The notes under the pieces are model-generated. The model was not told the origin of the DNA. It did not search any database and was given only the letters and a program-made list of their open reading frames with translations. This document shows positions 21,552 to 33,658 of a stretch of 64,000 bases of DNA, piece by piece (positions within the stretch are counted from its first letter, which is position 1; the number at the start of each line of letters is the position of its first letter). The stretch covers positions 1,488,001-1,552,000 of the forward strand of contig WUJK01000008.1 in NCBI GenBank assembly GCA_011317545.1, in the 5' to 3' direction. Both the position numbers and the translations under genes were made by a program. The stretch comes from Coniella vitis (Eukaryota > Ascomycota > Sordariomycetes > Diaporthales > Schizoparmaceae).

Positions 21552-23627
21552 GTTGGCGGGAATGTCAGGCAGAGGTTGAGGAGGATGGGGCTGCAAGGCT
21601 GGGTGAGGATACAACAAAGTATCCAGATGACCCAACCATGAAGCTCTCAGGGACTGCGTGTGGTCGGGCCGGGTTGTTTGGGGTTGGATGCAGGCAGGGT
21701 AGAAGTTTGACGTTACCATAGTACACTCTTCTGCCCCGGGAAAGACCCCCTGAGTAAACGGCTTGCCGCATGCTTGCCCAGCGCTGGCCAGGCCTGGGAA
21801 GAAGCCGCCAGCAGCAAGCCTATGGCTGGCAGTGGGTGTGACCTGCTTGGAGGCAGTGGGTGCAGCCATCCCCGCGATTGTGGGCATTATGCCTCGGCAG
21901 TCGTCGGGCAGGGGTTGCTGTGAGGGGACCCTGGACTGCTATGTACTTGGTAGACCGTATACAACCTACCATGTACCGGGCCGCATGGCGTTGTGCTAGA
22001 CAGTACGTGCAACCACCATCATGGCACGTACTATTTACTACCCTGCAGCAGTCTCCAAGTGGCCCGAGTGGTTTCCCAACTAGGCAATAAGCTACCGACA
22101 GGCCCCTGCTGTTGCTCTTTCACAAAGGCTCCCAAACTGTGGGGCATCTTTTGGACCGGCTCGGTTTGTATTCCGGAATGTCTCACCTTTTTTTTCCTTC
22201 TCCCACGCCTGCCTTCGCCATAACTCGCAAACTCCGACCACCACCGCCCTATTACCACCTGGCCAACGTCCACGGGCAGACGGGCATTCTGCTGGCCTCC
22301 GTTAGGAATGCCGGCCTGGACATGACGTGCCGCTCGACGTCTGTCGCTTCAGCGCAGAGTCTAGACGAGCTGGCCCTGCTGCCATTACGTATAGCCAAGT
22401 CGCCGTCCAGTAGGGAACATGAGGCCATCACCGGTTGTTCCCTCGGCGCCCTGCAGTGCAACTTCTCGGTGCATTCGCCCAAGCAAACCACAACGTCATG
22501 CTGCACCATCTCAGATCTGTGTCTCTGTTCGCTGCTGGGCCCGCTTGGCGCCAGATCCAATCTGTCATAGTCACCACCATCAGGACCGGCAGCTCCACCG
22601 GCGGCACCACCACCACCACCACCACCACGACGAACACGATGTTCTCCTCCTCCTCCTCCAGCAGCGGCGGGGCAGATGACTGGTAAAGACAGCAGAGGGA
22701 GAAGGCGAACCAGGAGCATACAGAGCGTACGTCTCGCTGTCACTGTCTGCTGTCGCCTGGGACTCGCAATACTCTCGTCTGGCGCATCCGTACACGCTCC
22801 TGCTCGCTCTCTCCTGCCCCCTCAGGTCGCCGATCAGTCCCGGTGTCTACGGCTCCGTCTCGTCTTCCCATAATCCACTGTCTCACAGGCGACTCGAGAA
22901 TGACTTCAACTAGCCACAATGCCATGTGCTTAATGGCTGGCCGTCAACAGAGGGAGGAATGGGTTGGACATGCTGATCGTCAACTTTCTGGGAGCACGCG
23001 TTCCCCTTTTGGCAGTTTTTGTCCTGCGGAACGCTCTCCCACTTGAGTTGCGTGTCTTAAAGCGTCTCGATGGGATTTCCCAAGCGCAATGTCACAGTAA
23101 GGGGTCATCAAGTGACCAGCCCGCCAAACTATGTACCTCTCGACAGCAAAGACAGCCGGCCACCCGCTCTCAACACTTCGCTTGTACCATCATGCTTGAG
23201 GCCGCGGTCCGCCATCTTTCACTGGGTGGCTCATCTCCGGCTTTCATGGCTCTTTCAAACGGCCCCCTCCTTTGCCCTCGCCTCGTCTTCAACCGGGGCC
23301 AAGGGGACCAGAAAAAGGCCGTTGGGTTCTCTGGGCTCTTTGCGAGTGCGTGCGAGTGCGTGCGAGCGTATGTGTATGCACATTGCCAGCTCCTCCCCGG
23401 ATCATCGTGACCCGCCTACTTCGACATCCACCCAAGACGTAAATGTCTCTCTCCGCCATGTCCTCTCCCTCGCGTCCGAAGTAGATCCCGGTACTCCATA
23501 TTTATATCTTGTCCAGCCTGTCTCCTCCGCAAAGAGTGTTCGTGTATCAGACATCGGCCCTATTCATCTGCCGCAGACCGTTTCGTTGATACACCTGGTG
23601 GGAAAACAATAACTGCGAACATTGCAA
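21552..23627. other. Long divergent intergenic region
   Basis: 2.1 kb between the isomerase (-) and MFS (+) starts. It contains C/T-rich stretches, an ACC/ACG-repeat block (about 22600-22635) and a 10-bp tandem repeat, GCGAGTGCGT-like, at about 23341-23368. TACTATGTAC-like variants occur near 21938 and 22025. No ORF shows family motifs; the glycine-rich minus frame is an artefact of the repeat. Confidence 0.5.
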
Positions 23628-25277
23628 ATGTCGGGCGACACCAAGAAGAAGATGGCACCTGGGCGTACCATATCCATGGCCTCTTTGAGGACCAGGACTT
23701 CTGACAATGACAGCACCTACTCTGCCCAAGCAGGCCTCCACCACCATCATCACCGCGGCGCCCTGGGGCTGGCAGAAGAGCTCCAGCACCAGCTCTCTTG
23801 TCTGCCGCCGGTCGACACAGGAAAGCACGCCTATCTTTTCCTGTTGGCATGTTTTGTGCTCTCTGCATTGGTCTGGAGTGAGTAGCATTGCTTGACGCCC
23901 ACGAATAGAAAGAGACAAGAAAAAACGAAGAGTGTCCAAACCAATGAAAACCTACACAATCACCTATCTCTACATCGAGCAACCACTATAACGAGCTACA
24001 GTTGACTAACTATTCACGACTCGTGTCTCTGCACCCACGCATCAGGTTATGGATTCTGTTTTGGTATTCTCAGCGACTACTACGCGCGGACAGAGCCGTT
24101 CAAAGGCTCATCCGCAATTGCCAACATTGGCACTTGCTGCTCCGGCTTGATGTACCTCGGCGCCCTTCCCGCTCTGGTTCTGAATCGCATGTATCCACGC
24201 TGGGCCAGATACTCACCATTAGTGGGACTGGTCATCCTTTGCGGCGGCCTCTGCGTAAGTGCTTGGGCTACGAGTGTCACTGAGCTCATCATTACCCAGG
24301 GTGTCGTGTATGGCATCGGCGGAGCCATCGCATACACGCCATGCACAATGTACATTGACGAATGGTTCGTGAAGCGCAAAGGACTCGCTTACGGTATCAT
24401 GTGGTCCGGAACAAGTCTAGCTGGTGTTGTGCTCCCCCTCATCCTCGAACGTCTGCTCGAGTCTTATGGCTACCGAACAACCATCATTATCTGGGCTGTT
24501 GCGCTCTTTGGCATTACGGCACCCTTGGCTTGGTATATCAAGCCACGCATTCCACCGTTTCCTGTTCGCTCCCTGCGCGCCTTTAACCTCCGCTTCGCGC
24601 TTTCACGCCGGTTTATCCTATACCAGCTCTCAAACACAATTGAGGCTATTGGGTTTTACATTCCCGGTATCTACGTGCCAATCTACGCGGGCGACATCCT
24701 CGGCGCGTCCGAGTTCGCATCGTCGGTCTGCATCCTCATCTTCAACACGTCTGCCGTGGTTGGCTGCATTGCCATTGGGTGGCTGATTGACCGATTCCAC
24801 GTGACGACATGTGTCATGGTCTCGACCATTGGTGCAACATTGGGAACCTTTCTCCTTTGGGGCTGCGCCGAAAGCATGACCATGGTCTACATTTTCTGTG
24901 TGAGCTACGGCCTGTCAGCAGGCAGCTACAGTACCACCTGGACTGGCGTTATGCGAGAAGTCAGCGGCAAAGATATGATGTCGACGCCCAGTACGAGCTC
25001 GAGCGACCCAGAAAACTCAATTTCGGACATGGACGTCAGGGCTGGTTACACGGAAGGTGTAGACCCCGTCATGGTGTTTGTGCTACTGGCGGCCGGGAGA
25101 GGTATCGGCAATGTGGTTTCAGGGCCCATGAGCCAAGCCATGTACCATGCCATGCCGTGGAAGGGAGAGGCTGGCATGGCGTACGGGAGTGGCTTTGGCA
25201 GCCTGATTGTCTTCACTGGCTTGACTGCCCTGGGATCGGGGATCTGCTTCCTGGGCAGGCGGATTGGCTGGTGTTAG
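23628..25277 (+). CDS. MFS transporter, monocarboxylate-transporter (MCT) type
   Basis: Two exons, 23628-23877 and 24046-25277, give 493 residues; the GTGAGT donor and CAG acceptor join phase 1 into WSYGFCFGILSDYY at the first helix. A cytosolic N-terminus of about 65 residues with a His run is followed by the MFS fold. DEWFVKRKGLAYGIMWSG is the MCT-like loop 4-5 signature, and DRFHVTTC follows later in the second half. About twelve helices can be counted. MCT-like fungal carriers move monocarboxylates or related metabolites across the plasma membrane; the substrate here is unknown. A Ser-rich cytosolic insert (about 345-370) lies between late helices. The gene is convergent with the PQ-loop gene. 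Confidence 0.87.
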
Positions 25278-27252
25278 CCGAGAGCGTTGCCAGATGGGGA
25301 GGAGCAAGTGCTCGTGAGACTGTAGCAGTGCCGCAGTAGTGGCACACCGGGGCCAGGGGGGCGAGGGCCGAGGGCGGATCCGATGGAATGAGTATCAACA
25401 TCTATCTTTCTATGTTCTTTTCTCTTCCTTCATTTTTATTCGACACGATTCAATATTCATCAGAGACTGAGTGACGGTTGGAAAGGAAACAAACACGTCG
25501 ACGGAGTTATTTCTTTCCCATATCATTTTGACACGAATCTTCTACTGCCTAGGTATCTACTGGTGTGTGTAAGTAGTCCAGAAGTACGGGGGAAAAGCGA
25601 ACACATCCCGTTCATGTTTTGATATCCTACCTTCATTTATGATAACTTAGATCAGAGTACATGCGGGTTCTTCGTTTGCATCTTTGGGCCATTTGATAGA
25701 ATAATTAGAGAACAACGTTCTGCCGGGACCAATCCCTGACTGATTCTTGGTAATTCTCACCTTTTCAAACAATGCTTTTGTTATCTGGCTGATACCACTG
25801 CATGGTGGTTTACTATTTTTCACAATGGAATATCAATATGTCTGTTCTTGTGTGCTTTGGCGTGAGGGTAGTCGTCAAAGTACACATGCGCGGAAGGTCT
25901 TCAACAACATGAAGTGTACTACCAATACATCTCATCGGGAATAAATTTCAAATGCAGACAACGGTTCCTCGTCCGTTATCGAAATCTCGATCTTATTTTT
26001 TTTTCTTCTGAAAAATTCGCTTTCTTCTCTTCGACCTTCAACTGAGACACTTTGGCAACTGAGACACTTGATATGTTTTTTTGAGCATGTACTTTGCAGA
26101 AAAGCTACGTACCAGACACCAAAATTCCTTATCTTAGTGATTGCCTATCCTGTTGTTTCAGATTCCTGCCTTTTTTTGTCCGCTCCCTTTTCAGATGCCA
26201 AAAACCGTTGAGGCTAACAAGAAATTCCTGATAAGTCATTTATCATTATTTTTGGTTTCGATCCCAAAATACCAAGCCAAAAAAAACTACATGTGTACAC
26301 ACTTGCAGTTGTACATGTCATGTCTTTACTATATATTTTGCCTCTGTCATTGTACTGCACACCATGCACACAAGAGTACCTGTAAGATGGACTGAAACAC
26401 TGGCCCAAAAACCTTGGGAAGAGAGAGACAGAGAGATCAAGATTATAGTTTTTTTTTATCCTGCGAGTTGCGAGTCTATCGTGTGTGTTTGCGCGTGTAT
26501 CTGCGCATGTTTGTTTGTTTGTTTGTTTGTTTGATATGTTTGATTCTCTCTTCTCCCTTTTTTTGTCTTTTTTGACGACGAGAAGTCGTTGGGTGTAACC
26601 TAAACCCCCAGCCGTTGTCAAACATGCGCCTCTCGGGTTCTTGTGTATCAAGGCCCTTCTGATGTGTGTCCATTGTGGTAGAACGTTTTCTCCAAAATCC
26701 TACCACTTAAGTACAAATTTGTTACACACGGAGAGGACTCCAAAATTGAAGGGGGAAAAAAGAGAGAGAGAGACAGGGAGGAAAGGTCCTTGAGACCTGA
26801 TAACTGCTCACTGCGAGACTGAAAGATGCCATCCAAAAGTACCCAGAAACAAAAAACGCCCATACTGTGTGCAACAAAATCATGCAACATGTGTGATTAG
26901 AGAGACGAGTCCCACATAACGGAAAATGTGATAGATTTTGGCCACCCTTTTCCTTTTGGTGCATGTGTAGCAGCCCAGCCCAAACCACCAACCAGCCACC
27001 CGCCGATATCCAGTTCAGATGCAAAGAAAGATTTTGTAACCAAGCTCCCAGACAAGTGCATTTTTGAGTAAAAGAATGAGACCAAGGAAATATCATATAC
27101 GCGGATCGAAGCAGATCCCCCAACAAGAAGAGACAAGACACACACACACGTACTCCATCCGTTAACCAAGAAAAGCACAGAAAGGGAAAGAAAGCGGGAA
27201 AGGAAAAAGTGGCAAACAAAGAAAAGAACACAGTGTAGGAGAATCGAGTCAC
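25278..27252. other. Convergent intergenic region, T-rich
   Basis: 2.0 kb between the MFS and PQ-loop gene stops. It is T-rich on the plus strand, with many short TTTTTT runs and a (TTTG)n tract at 26508-26533. No gene recognised. It is unusually long for a tail-to-tail gap in this window. Confidence 0.5.
26508..26533 (+). repeat. (TTTG)6 microsatellite
   Basis: Six TTTG units in non-coding DNA. Confidence 0.8.
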
Positions 27253-27368
27253 CTAATTCGACCACTCTGACTGGTTCCTCTCCAAGACGGGTCTCTGCTC
27301 CCATTGATCGCCGTCAATGCTCAGCTCGTCACCATCGTCCTCTTGAGCGCTCCCTAGCGCCCGCTCCC

Positions 27369-27399
<31 letters not shown>

Positions 27400-28664
27400 G
27401 CTGCTACGCCTCCTGACACCATTTGCACCACCATAGCCTTCCTGTTCTTCGTCACTGCTACAATATTCATCACGTCCATAGATGAAAAATTGCGCAAAGA
27501 TACCCATATCGAGGAACAGCGTGCCCAGGCTCCCTGCCAGCCACGACAGGTTGACCAGGATATACCGTCCGTATACACGGCCCGCTTCGCCCGGGGCGCA
27601 ATTCCCAACACCAATATCGCCTCCCTTGTTGTTGTTACCACTCTTGTCCCAACAGCGCGGGTCGAAGGCGAAAATGGACAGCACATAGGTCAGATTCCCT
27701 AGGCAAGCAAAGAGGAAGAACAGCATGCTGACGCCTTCTGTGCTCTTTCGACGATAGTTGAGTAGGAGCTGTGGCAGGCGCGAGCCGAGGTAGAGCACGG
27801 CGCAGAGCCAGCCAAAGATTTGGCCCCAGAGGTCAAAGTGCAGGTCGTTGTTGCTGTCGTTGGGATCGTGTGGTGGGCTTGGGCTCTCACTATCGCTACT
27901 AGGTACATAGTTGCGGCTGAGCAGCCAGCCAGCTATGCCGGCAGCTATAACCATGAGGACGGCGAGACTGTTCCAGAGCACGGTCTGGATGGCTGTCGAG
28001 GGCGGCGGAGGAGTGCTGGCCGGGTCAAGGAGGGGCATTACGGGGTTGACGTGGATGAGGCGGTCGGACCAATCGGAGCCGCGGCGGGGACGGTCGGCGG
28101 TTAGGAGTCTGGTGTATTCGTCTGGAGGGTGCTCATTGGCAACGGCAACGGCCATGCCATCGTGACCATTGGCACTATGCTTGGTCGCGTTGCGCTGAGC
28201 CGTCGTGGAGGTAGTAGTGTTGGTGGTGATGGCGCTGTCAGAGGGCGGAACGACCTCATCCTTCCAGGTGAAGCCGCGATAGTAGAAGCATTGGGCGAGC
28301 AGAACAATGTCGGCAATAGTGTAGTAGACGGCCAGGATAATCATGGTGGGTAGGACTCCCTGCATGACGGCACCGAGAATGTTGAAGACATCGCCGAGCA
28401 GCCAGACAATGACAAATTGGAGCGACAAGCCATCGGCCGAGGAGCGGCGAAAGTTTTCGATAATCTGCGGCGAAAAGACGACAACCCAACAGGCGATGGA
28501 TATGGACCTGAAAGAAAGAAACCAGAGAGTTCGTTAGGATCAACCAATCCCATAGCTCGAGAGAGTGTGTGCATGTGTGTCTTTTTCTTTTTTGCTGGTA
28601 CATACCCACAAATCCCAGAGATCGCCTCGACGTCGAGGTTCAGCAAGCCTGGCGGAGGCGCCAT
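27253..28664 (-). CDS. PQ-loop vacuolar amino-acid transporter (Ypq/Rtc2-like)
   Basis: Two exons, 28664-28606 and 28507-27253, give 437 residues; the GTATGT donor and CAG acceptor join the segment GICGSISIACWVV. The first PQ-loop repeat has FSPQIIENFRRSS followed by LSLQFVIVWLLGD; the second has SRLPQLLLNYRRKSTEGVS. Seven helices can be traced, with a long hydrophilic loop (about residues 105-210) between the repeats. The C-terminal tail holds a run of ten Asn coded by a trinucleotide repeat. Yeast Ypq1-3 are vacuolar cationic amino-acid exporters; a lysosomal/vacuolar role is inferred. Exon 1 is only 59 nt. The gene is divergent from NPY1. Confidence 0.88.
27371..27400. repeat. GTT/AAC trinucleotide repeat coding poly-Asn
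   Basis: Ten tandem units in the C-terminal tail of the PQ-loop transporter. In frame, the tract encodes ten asparagines, so length changes would not shift the frame. Confidence 0.85.
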
Positions 28665-30188
28665 GACGGTGCGACCAGACGACCAAGACCTACAGTGGTA
28701 GTCGCAGTCGTAGGCGTAGGTGTAGTTTCAGTTTGCGAATCGTGTTCTTGGGATGGATGTTGTACGCTTCGAGAGCGCTTGGAGAGTAAAACAATCCGTG
28801 CACAATAGCAAGCAAGAAATTGAGACAAGGACGCCCCTCAGGAGCGGGAGCCGTTCTGCGTATCGTCCAAGAAATCAGAATTTGGAAAACAGACAATGAA
28901 AGTTGGCGCTTGCAGTATGGGTGACTAAAGTGCCTGGCCAACAGCAGGAATTTTCATACGCCGAAGCCTTGCTTGGTTCAGTGACGCTCCTTTGCAATTT
29001 GCATCATGGATCCTCTTTCGCTTCAGCTCCGAGCCCGGAGGCCGGACGCTCTAGGCCGCAAGCCCGCAGGCGCCGCTCCCCTGGGACGCAACCGAGACTG
29101 GGATAAATCTGGGGTAGAAGACGCGGGGAAGGCGGGTGGATGGCACCTACTGCAAACATTTCAGGGCTCGAGAACAAGGCTGCATGCAGCGGCCACCTTC
29201 AGAGCTACATAATACTGCCTTTTCTTGCTCCATGGTGGTGGGTTTACACTGCAGCAGCCCCCATTACGACCCTTTACGACCCTTGATAAGATGAGGCCCG
29301 TCCTGCCCGCCGGGCTTCCATAATGTGTCGGCCCGGGCAGATCGTCAACTTCATTTTCAGCTTAAGCTCAGAAGCAAAGTAGCACGCAGCACACTGTCTC
29401 TGATTGCGTGCATTACCATGGTACCATCTAACTGCCGGCTCAACAGAATGTGGAGGCCTTCCCAGTTCTGGGGCTTTTCTTGAAAAGCAGCCTCTTTTAG
29501 ACTCGAGCAACTGACGTCACCATGAACATTGAACTGAACTCCCAGGCTCCCTACATAGTGGCATCGCTCAGCTGTTCGCCAATCGGCAGCCAAGGCAACA
29601 TTTTGGACAGAGGGAGCTAGGGGAGCCCAAAATACAGATCAGCCACTGTTCCAATGGTCTTTTTTGGCTGGAACATGGGAGCGATAGATGCTTATGCAGC
29701 CAGAAACCCATCTTTCTTTCTTTCTCCTACACCCTCTTCTGTCAAGAGACAGAGACGTATGGAACTTGCATTGCCGGTGCCGAATCGGCGATAAGCTTCT
29801 AGAAGTACTTACCTGGGAGCCAGGGAGCCTCGGTCCAATTGGCACAGCAGCAGGGCGTTTTTGATTTATCAGCGCGTGGGGGGGGGGCGCTGGACGGGTT
29901 TGCCCCTCAGGACCCCTCCACAACCCCCACCATGGCGTCCATGACGATAACTCATAAACAGAAACAGTCCCTGGCCGCCCTCGCGTCCCAGAACCTCGGC
30001 TTCCGATAGCTTGATACATCGTCCAGTTAGTCTGCCAGCTGCTTGTAGTCTGGAATCACGCCTCTCTGTACCACACACCCTCGCTCTAGCAGTCAGCTGG
30101 TCACTCCCCCCCTGTCGTTCCCTCGAGAAGTGTCTTGTACCGCTCCCGCCGTCACCTATCGCCGATTGAGCCACCACAACCCCCAAGA
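28665..30188. other. Divergent intergenic region
   Basis: 1.5 kb between the PQ-loop gene and NPY1 starts. It contains a TACATAGT half-motif at about 29552-29559 and a run of about ten G near 29879-29888. No gene recognised. Confidence 0.5.
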
Positions 30189-31509
30189 ATGTCGACAATA
30201 CCCAACCTACCCACCGTGGAGGACGACGTCTCAATGCTCTCCTCCAAGTTTGGTCGCGAAATCGCAAACTACTTTTCCGGCTCTCCGCTGAACCGCGTAG
30301 GCTTCTTGCGTGCCGACCATCCTTTTCTACGCTCGGCCTTTTCGCATCCCACTACGCGCTTCCTCCTCCTCAACGAGCTTTCCCCTCTGGTCGACGAGTC
30401 CCAAAAGAGATTAGGCTATGTCAGCTACGCGGATGTAAAGGGTTTCACCGGCCCAGACCCTTTTGAGAAGACGGAGGAGGAGCTCATCAAGGATTTCAAT
30501 TCGGACGATGAGCGGCCGCTCATTCTGCTATTGGGTATTGACGAGGGTAACAAGCTCAAGGCGCCCAGCGCAAGCGACGTCTTTTCTTACAAAGAGTTCA
30601 AGGGCCGACCCTACTTCGCAATCGATGTTTCGCCGCGTGGAAAGCTTGCTCCTGCGGCAAGCAAGATCATCGATGAGGTTAAGGCCAAGGGATTTTCATT
30701 CTCCGTGAACCAGAGGCAGATGAACTTGGTCTATGGTGAAGGTAAGCTTGTGACTCACATACTAGCCTATATCTATGGCACAATCTAGACATTCTGACTG
30801 ACTTGGCCTTTGTTGGACAGCGGCTGTGTATGCTCAAGCTAGATCCATGCTCGACTGGAACACGCGGAATCCTTTTTGCGCGCAGTGCGGCTCCAAGACG
30901 CTGTCGGTCAATGCAGGAGGCAAGCGGACCTGCCCACCCACAGATATCGCTGGCGGGGTCCTCAAGGAGCGGGTTTCCTGTGCGTCACGGCAAGGCATTT
31001 CCAATATTTGCTTCCCAAGGACAGACCCTACCATTATTGTGGCCGTCGTGTCAGCAGACGGAACAAGGATCCTGCTGGGCAGGAACAAGCGCTTCCCTCC
31101 ACACTGGTACAGCACACTAGCCGGCTTCCTCGAGCCTGGTGAGTCGATAGAAGAAGCTGTCCGCCGTGAGGTGTGGGAGGAAAGTGGTGTTAAGCTGAGC
31201 AGGGTCGTCATTCACAGCTCCCAGCCATGGCCATTCCCTGCTAATCTGATGATTGGCGCCATTGGGCAAGCCGCTCCTGGCGACGGCGAAAAGATAGATC
31301 TGGGCAACGACCCTGAGCTGGAAGACGCCAAGTGGTTCACCATCGAAGAGGTAAAGGAGGCACTTGAGAAGGGCGTGTCAGGCCTGGGCGAGGCGGCGCC
31401 CGAGGGCTGGAAGGAGGGCAACCTGAGACTGCCACCTCAAACAGCCATTGCGAACCGTCTCATGACGGCTGTTGTTGAGGGGTTCGTAGGCGCTGCGCCC
31501 AAGATTTGA
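30189..31509 (+). CDS. NPY1: NADH pyrophosphatase (Npy1/NUDT12-like Nudix hydrolase)
   Basis: Two exons, 30189-30741 and 30821-31509, give 413 residues. The GTAAGC donor and CAG acceptor keep the frame (VYGE to AAVYAQARSML). The N-terminal domain resembles the NUDIX-like domain of NudC proteins. FCAQCGSKT opens the zinc-ribbon, and a further Cys follows in KRTCPP and again in VSCAS. FPRTDPTIIVAV leads to the Nudix box GFLEPGESIEEAVRREVWEE with the catalytic Glu residues. SQPWPFP after the box is the NADH-specific motif. The enzyme splits NADH to NMNH and AMP. The tail ends in PKI, a weak PTS1-like tripeptide; yeast Npy1 is peroxisomal, so this location is plausible but unproven. Confidence 0.92.
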
Positions 31510-32382
31510 GCTAACGCCATGAAGCCTGGTTATAGGATTTGTAGCTTGATGAGCAGGACCTAGCTCTTGTTGTTCTCTTTAAAGTATATACAACATATAA
31601 AATGTAGAATATGCAGCGTTACATAGATCATATACCAGATACAGTGGTTCCTTTCCGTGGCCAACAAGTCTGCAAAATCCCGTGAAACCACGTTTGTCCA
31701 GAAAAACAGAGGCATCGCGAAATGTGGCGTGCGCCGCGTCGCGTGGCGCTGATGTATCGACGGTGTGGCTTGAGCTCTTTGTGATCTTATTAATCAAAAG
31801 TAAAGCTAGTCCATGACAGGATTAGCGTATCTCCACCCTGCCAGCAATAAAATCCTCCAACTTGCGGCGCCTCAAACAATTTACGACCTTTTTCTTTTCT
31901 CTTCTTCTCATCAGTAGGGGTGTTCTCTACACCGTCATGTGAAGAGAACACCTTAACATACTGGAGGCTCCGCTACGGCGGCTTGCTGAGGGTCTTCCAA
32001 CAAATTCTCTATGGATTTTCTTCCGTTCCCGGCCTCCTCAAGTAACGTATATTACCGATCACCTAACTGCCAGGCACGTCGTTCCTAGGTCCCTGGCGGT
32101 GGAATGGTCGCGACATTCGCGCGCATCTCGTGTTGCAGAATTTTTCTGTGAGCGCAATTTTTGTAGAACCATCTCTGAAACTTGTATGCATGTCTTGGAG
32201 CAGCCAAGTCTGCATCTACCTGCAAACGATCGCGACGCTGAGCAAATATTCTCGCGGACAATAAACCATCCAAGCCCTCTTGCGCTGTTTGTGAAACGAG
32301 CCATTAGAGTGACGGCTCTAGACACTAGCGTTGAAAAAGTTGCGCTGAGAAAAGCACGTCGAGCGGTCGACGGGGCTGGTTT

Positions 32383-32394
32383 CTATGTACATAG
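32383..32394. repeat. Palindrome CTATGTACATAG
   Basis: 12-bp core of the recurrent palindrome, about 410 bp upstream of the uL1 start codon. Confidence 0.7.
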
Positions 32395-32618
32395 CACACT
32401 GCCAAGGGCCCAAACAGAGTTTTCTTCTCTGGCTCAACAAGATGTGCAGTCGAGAGAGCACAAAGAGAGTCAGTGCCATCCTCTACGAGAATAGACATGT
32501 AGTCTTGCTACAAATTTACCAAATGTATGCAAACAAACTGCTTTCAAAGCGATACTTCAACACTTGCAAGGCGTGATGTTCATCGAGCAAAATAGCTGCT
32601 TGTTGCGGTTGGGCCAAG

Positions 32619-32628
32619 TCACGTGACC
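32619..32628. promoter_or_regulatory. GTCACGTGAC E-box (Cbf1-type site)
   Basis: Perfect 10-bp palindrome 177 bp upstream of the uL1 start codon. TCACGTGA matches the Cbf1/bHLH consensus, and Cbf1 is known to mark ribosomal-protein promoters in several ascomycetes. Position and context make a promoter role likely; occupancy is not shown. Confidence 0.6.
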
Positions 32629-32804
32629 CACCAGACGGCGCTGTGGGGCGATTCGAACTTTTTGCGGCCCCAAATCTACCAGCGACTATCGCCTCTTTCC
32701 CCTTCCTGCTAAACCGACAACGACAACAGCACAGATCTGTTGCCCTCAAGACGCAATAATCCTCACCATTAGAACCTAGAGATTTCTACTGGAAGACCGT
32801 CAAA

Positions 32805-33658
32805 ATGTCGAAGATCACGGTCGCCGGAGTGCGTCAGAACGTCGCTGAGCTCCTTGAGTACTGTCAGTCCATGCCCCGTCCACACCCGCCGTCTCCCAGG
32901 CACCACCGCAATGCCAATCCAGTCCGCCTACTCGTCCGGCGGCCAACAGGAGAAGGTAAACAGTGTGCTGACAATCTATAAACAGCTCTCGAGACCAAGA
33001 AGCGCAACTTCCTCGAGACCGTCGAGCTCCAGATCGGCCTCAAGAACTATGACCCCCAGCGTGACAAGCGTTTCTCTGGCACCGTCAAGCTGCCTTCGGT
33101 TCCCCGCCCCAACATGGCCATCTGCATTCTCGGTGACCAGCACGATATCGACCGTGCCAAGCACGGCGGTGTTGACGCCATGTCCGCCGACGACTTGAAG
33201 AAGCTGAACAAGAACAAGAAGCTCATCAAGAAGCTTGCTCGCAAGTACGATGCCTTCATTGCTTCCGAGAGCTTGATCAAGCAGATCCCCCGTCTCTTGG
33301 GTCCTGGTCTGTCCAAGGGTAAGTCAATTGATGCACAATATCCTCGAAATGTATTGGTCAAGAATCGTTGCTGACACTCTTGTCCTATCACACAGCCGGC
33401 AAGTTCCCCACCCCCGTCTCCCACGCCGACAACTTGTCCGACAAGATCACCGAGGTCAAGTCCACCATCAAGTTCCAGCTGAAGAAGGTTCTCTGCATGG
33501 GTGTCGCCGTCGGTAACGTTGGCATGACCCAGGAGCAGCTGGTCGGAAACATCATGCTGGCCATCAACTACCTCGTCTCTCTGCTGAAGAAGGGCTGGCA
33601 GAACGTTGGTAGCCTGACCATCAAGGCTACCATGTCTCCTCCCAAGCGCCTGTACTAA
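32805..33658 (+). CDS. RPL1: Cytosolic ribosomal protein uL1 (L10a / yeast Rpl1)
   Basis: Three exons, 32805-32862, 32986-33318 and 33396-33658, give exactly 217 residues, the family length. Exon 1 encodes [19 protein letters not shown]; after the first splice come [16 protein letters not shown] and [16 protein letters not shown], unmistakable uL1 sequence. [16 protein letters not shown] spans the second junction, and the end is [13 protein letters not shown]. The protein forms the L1 stalk of the 60S subunit, next to the E site. Introns are 123 and 77 nt, with the first very near the start codon, as is common in fungal ribosomal-protein genes. Codon use is strongly C-ending, as expected for high expression. 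Confidence 0.97.

Larger units (their letters stand above)
31510..32804. other. Intergenic region NPY1-uL1
   Basis: 1.3 kb with a perfect CTATGTACATAG palindrome (32383-32394) and a GTCACGTGAC box (32619-32628) near the ribosomal protein gene. A pyrimidine-rich stretch directly upstream (about 32690-32710) is typical of a ribosomal-protein leader. No gene recognised. Confidence 0.5.

Noticed and set aside
22252..22743. Minus-strand glycine-rich ORF of 163 codons
   Set aside because: The glycine/valine runs are the complement of ACC/ACG trinucleotide repeats; no motif or splice support.
23341..23368. Short tandem repeat as a CRISPR-like array
   Set aside because: The unit is about 10 bp with no spacers, and the organism is a fungus.
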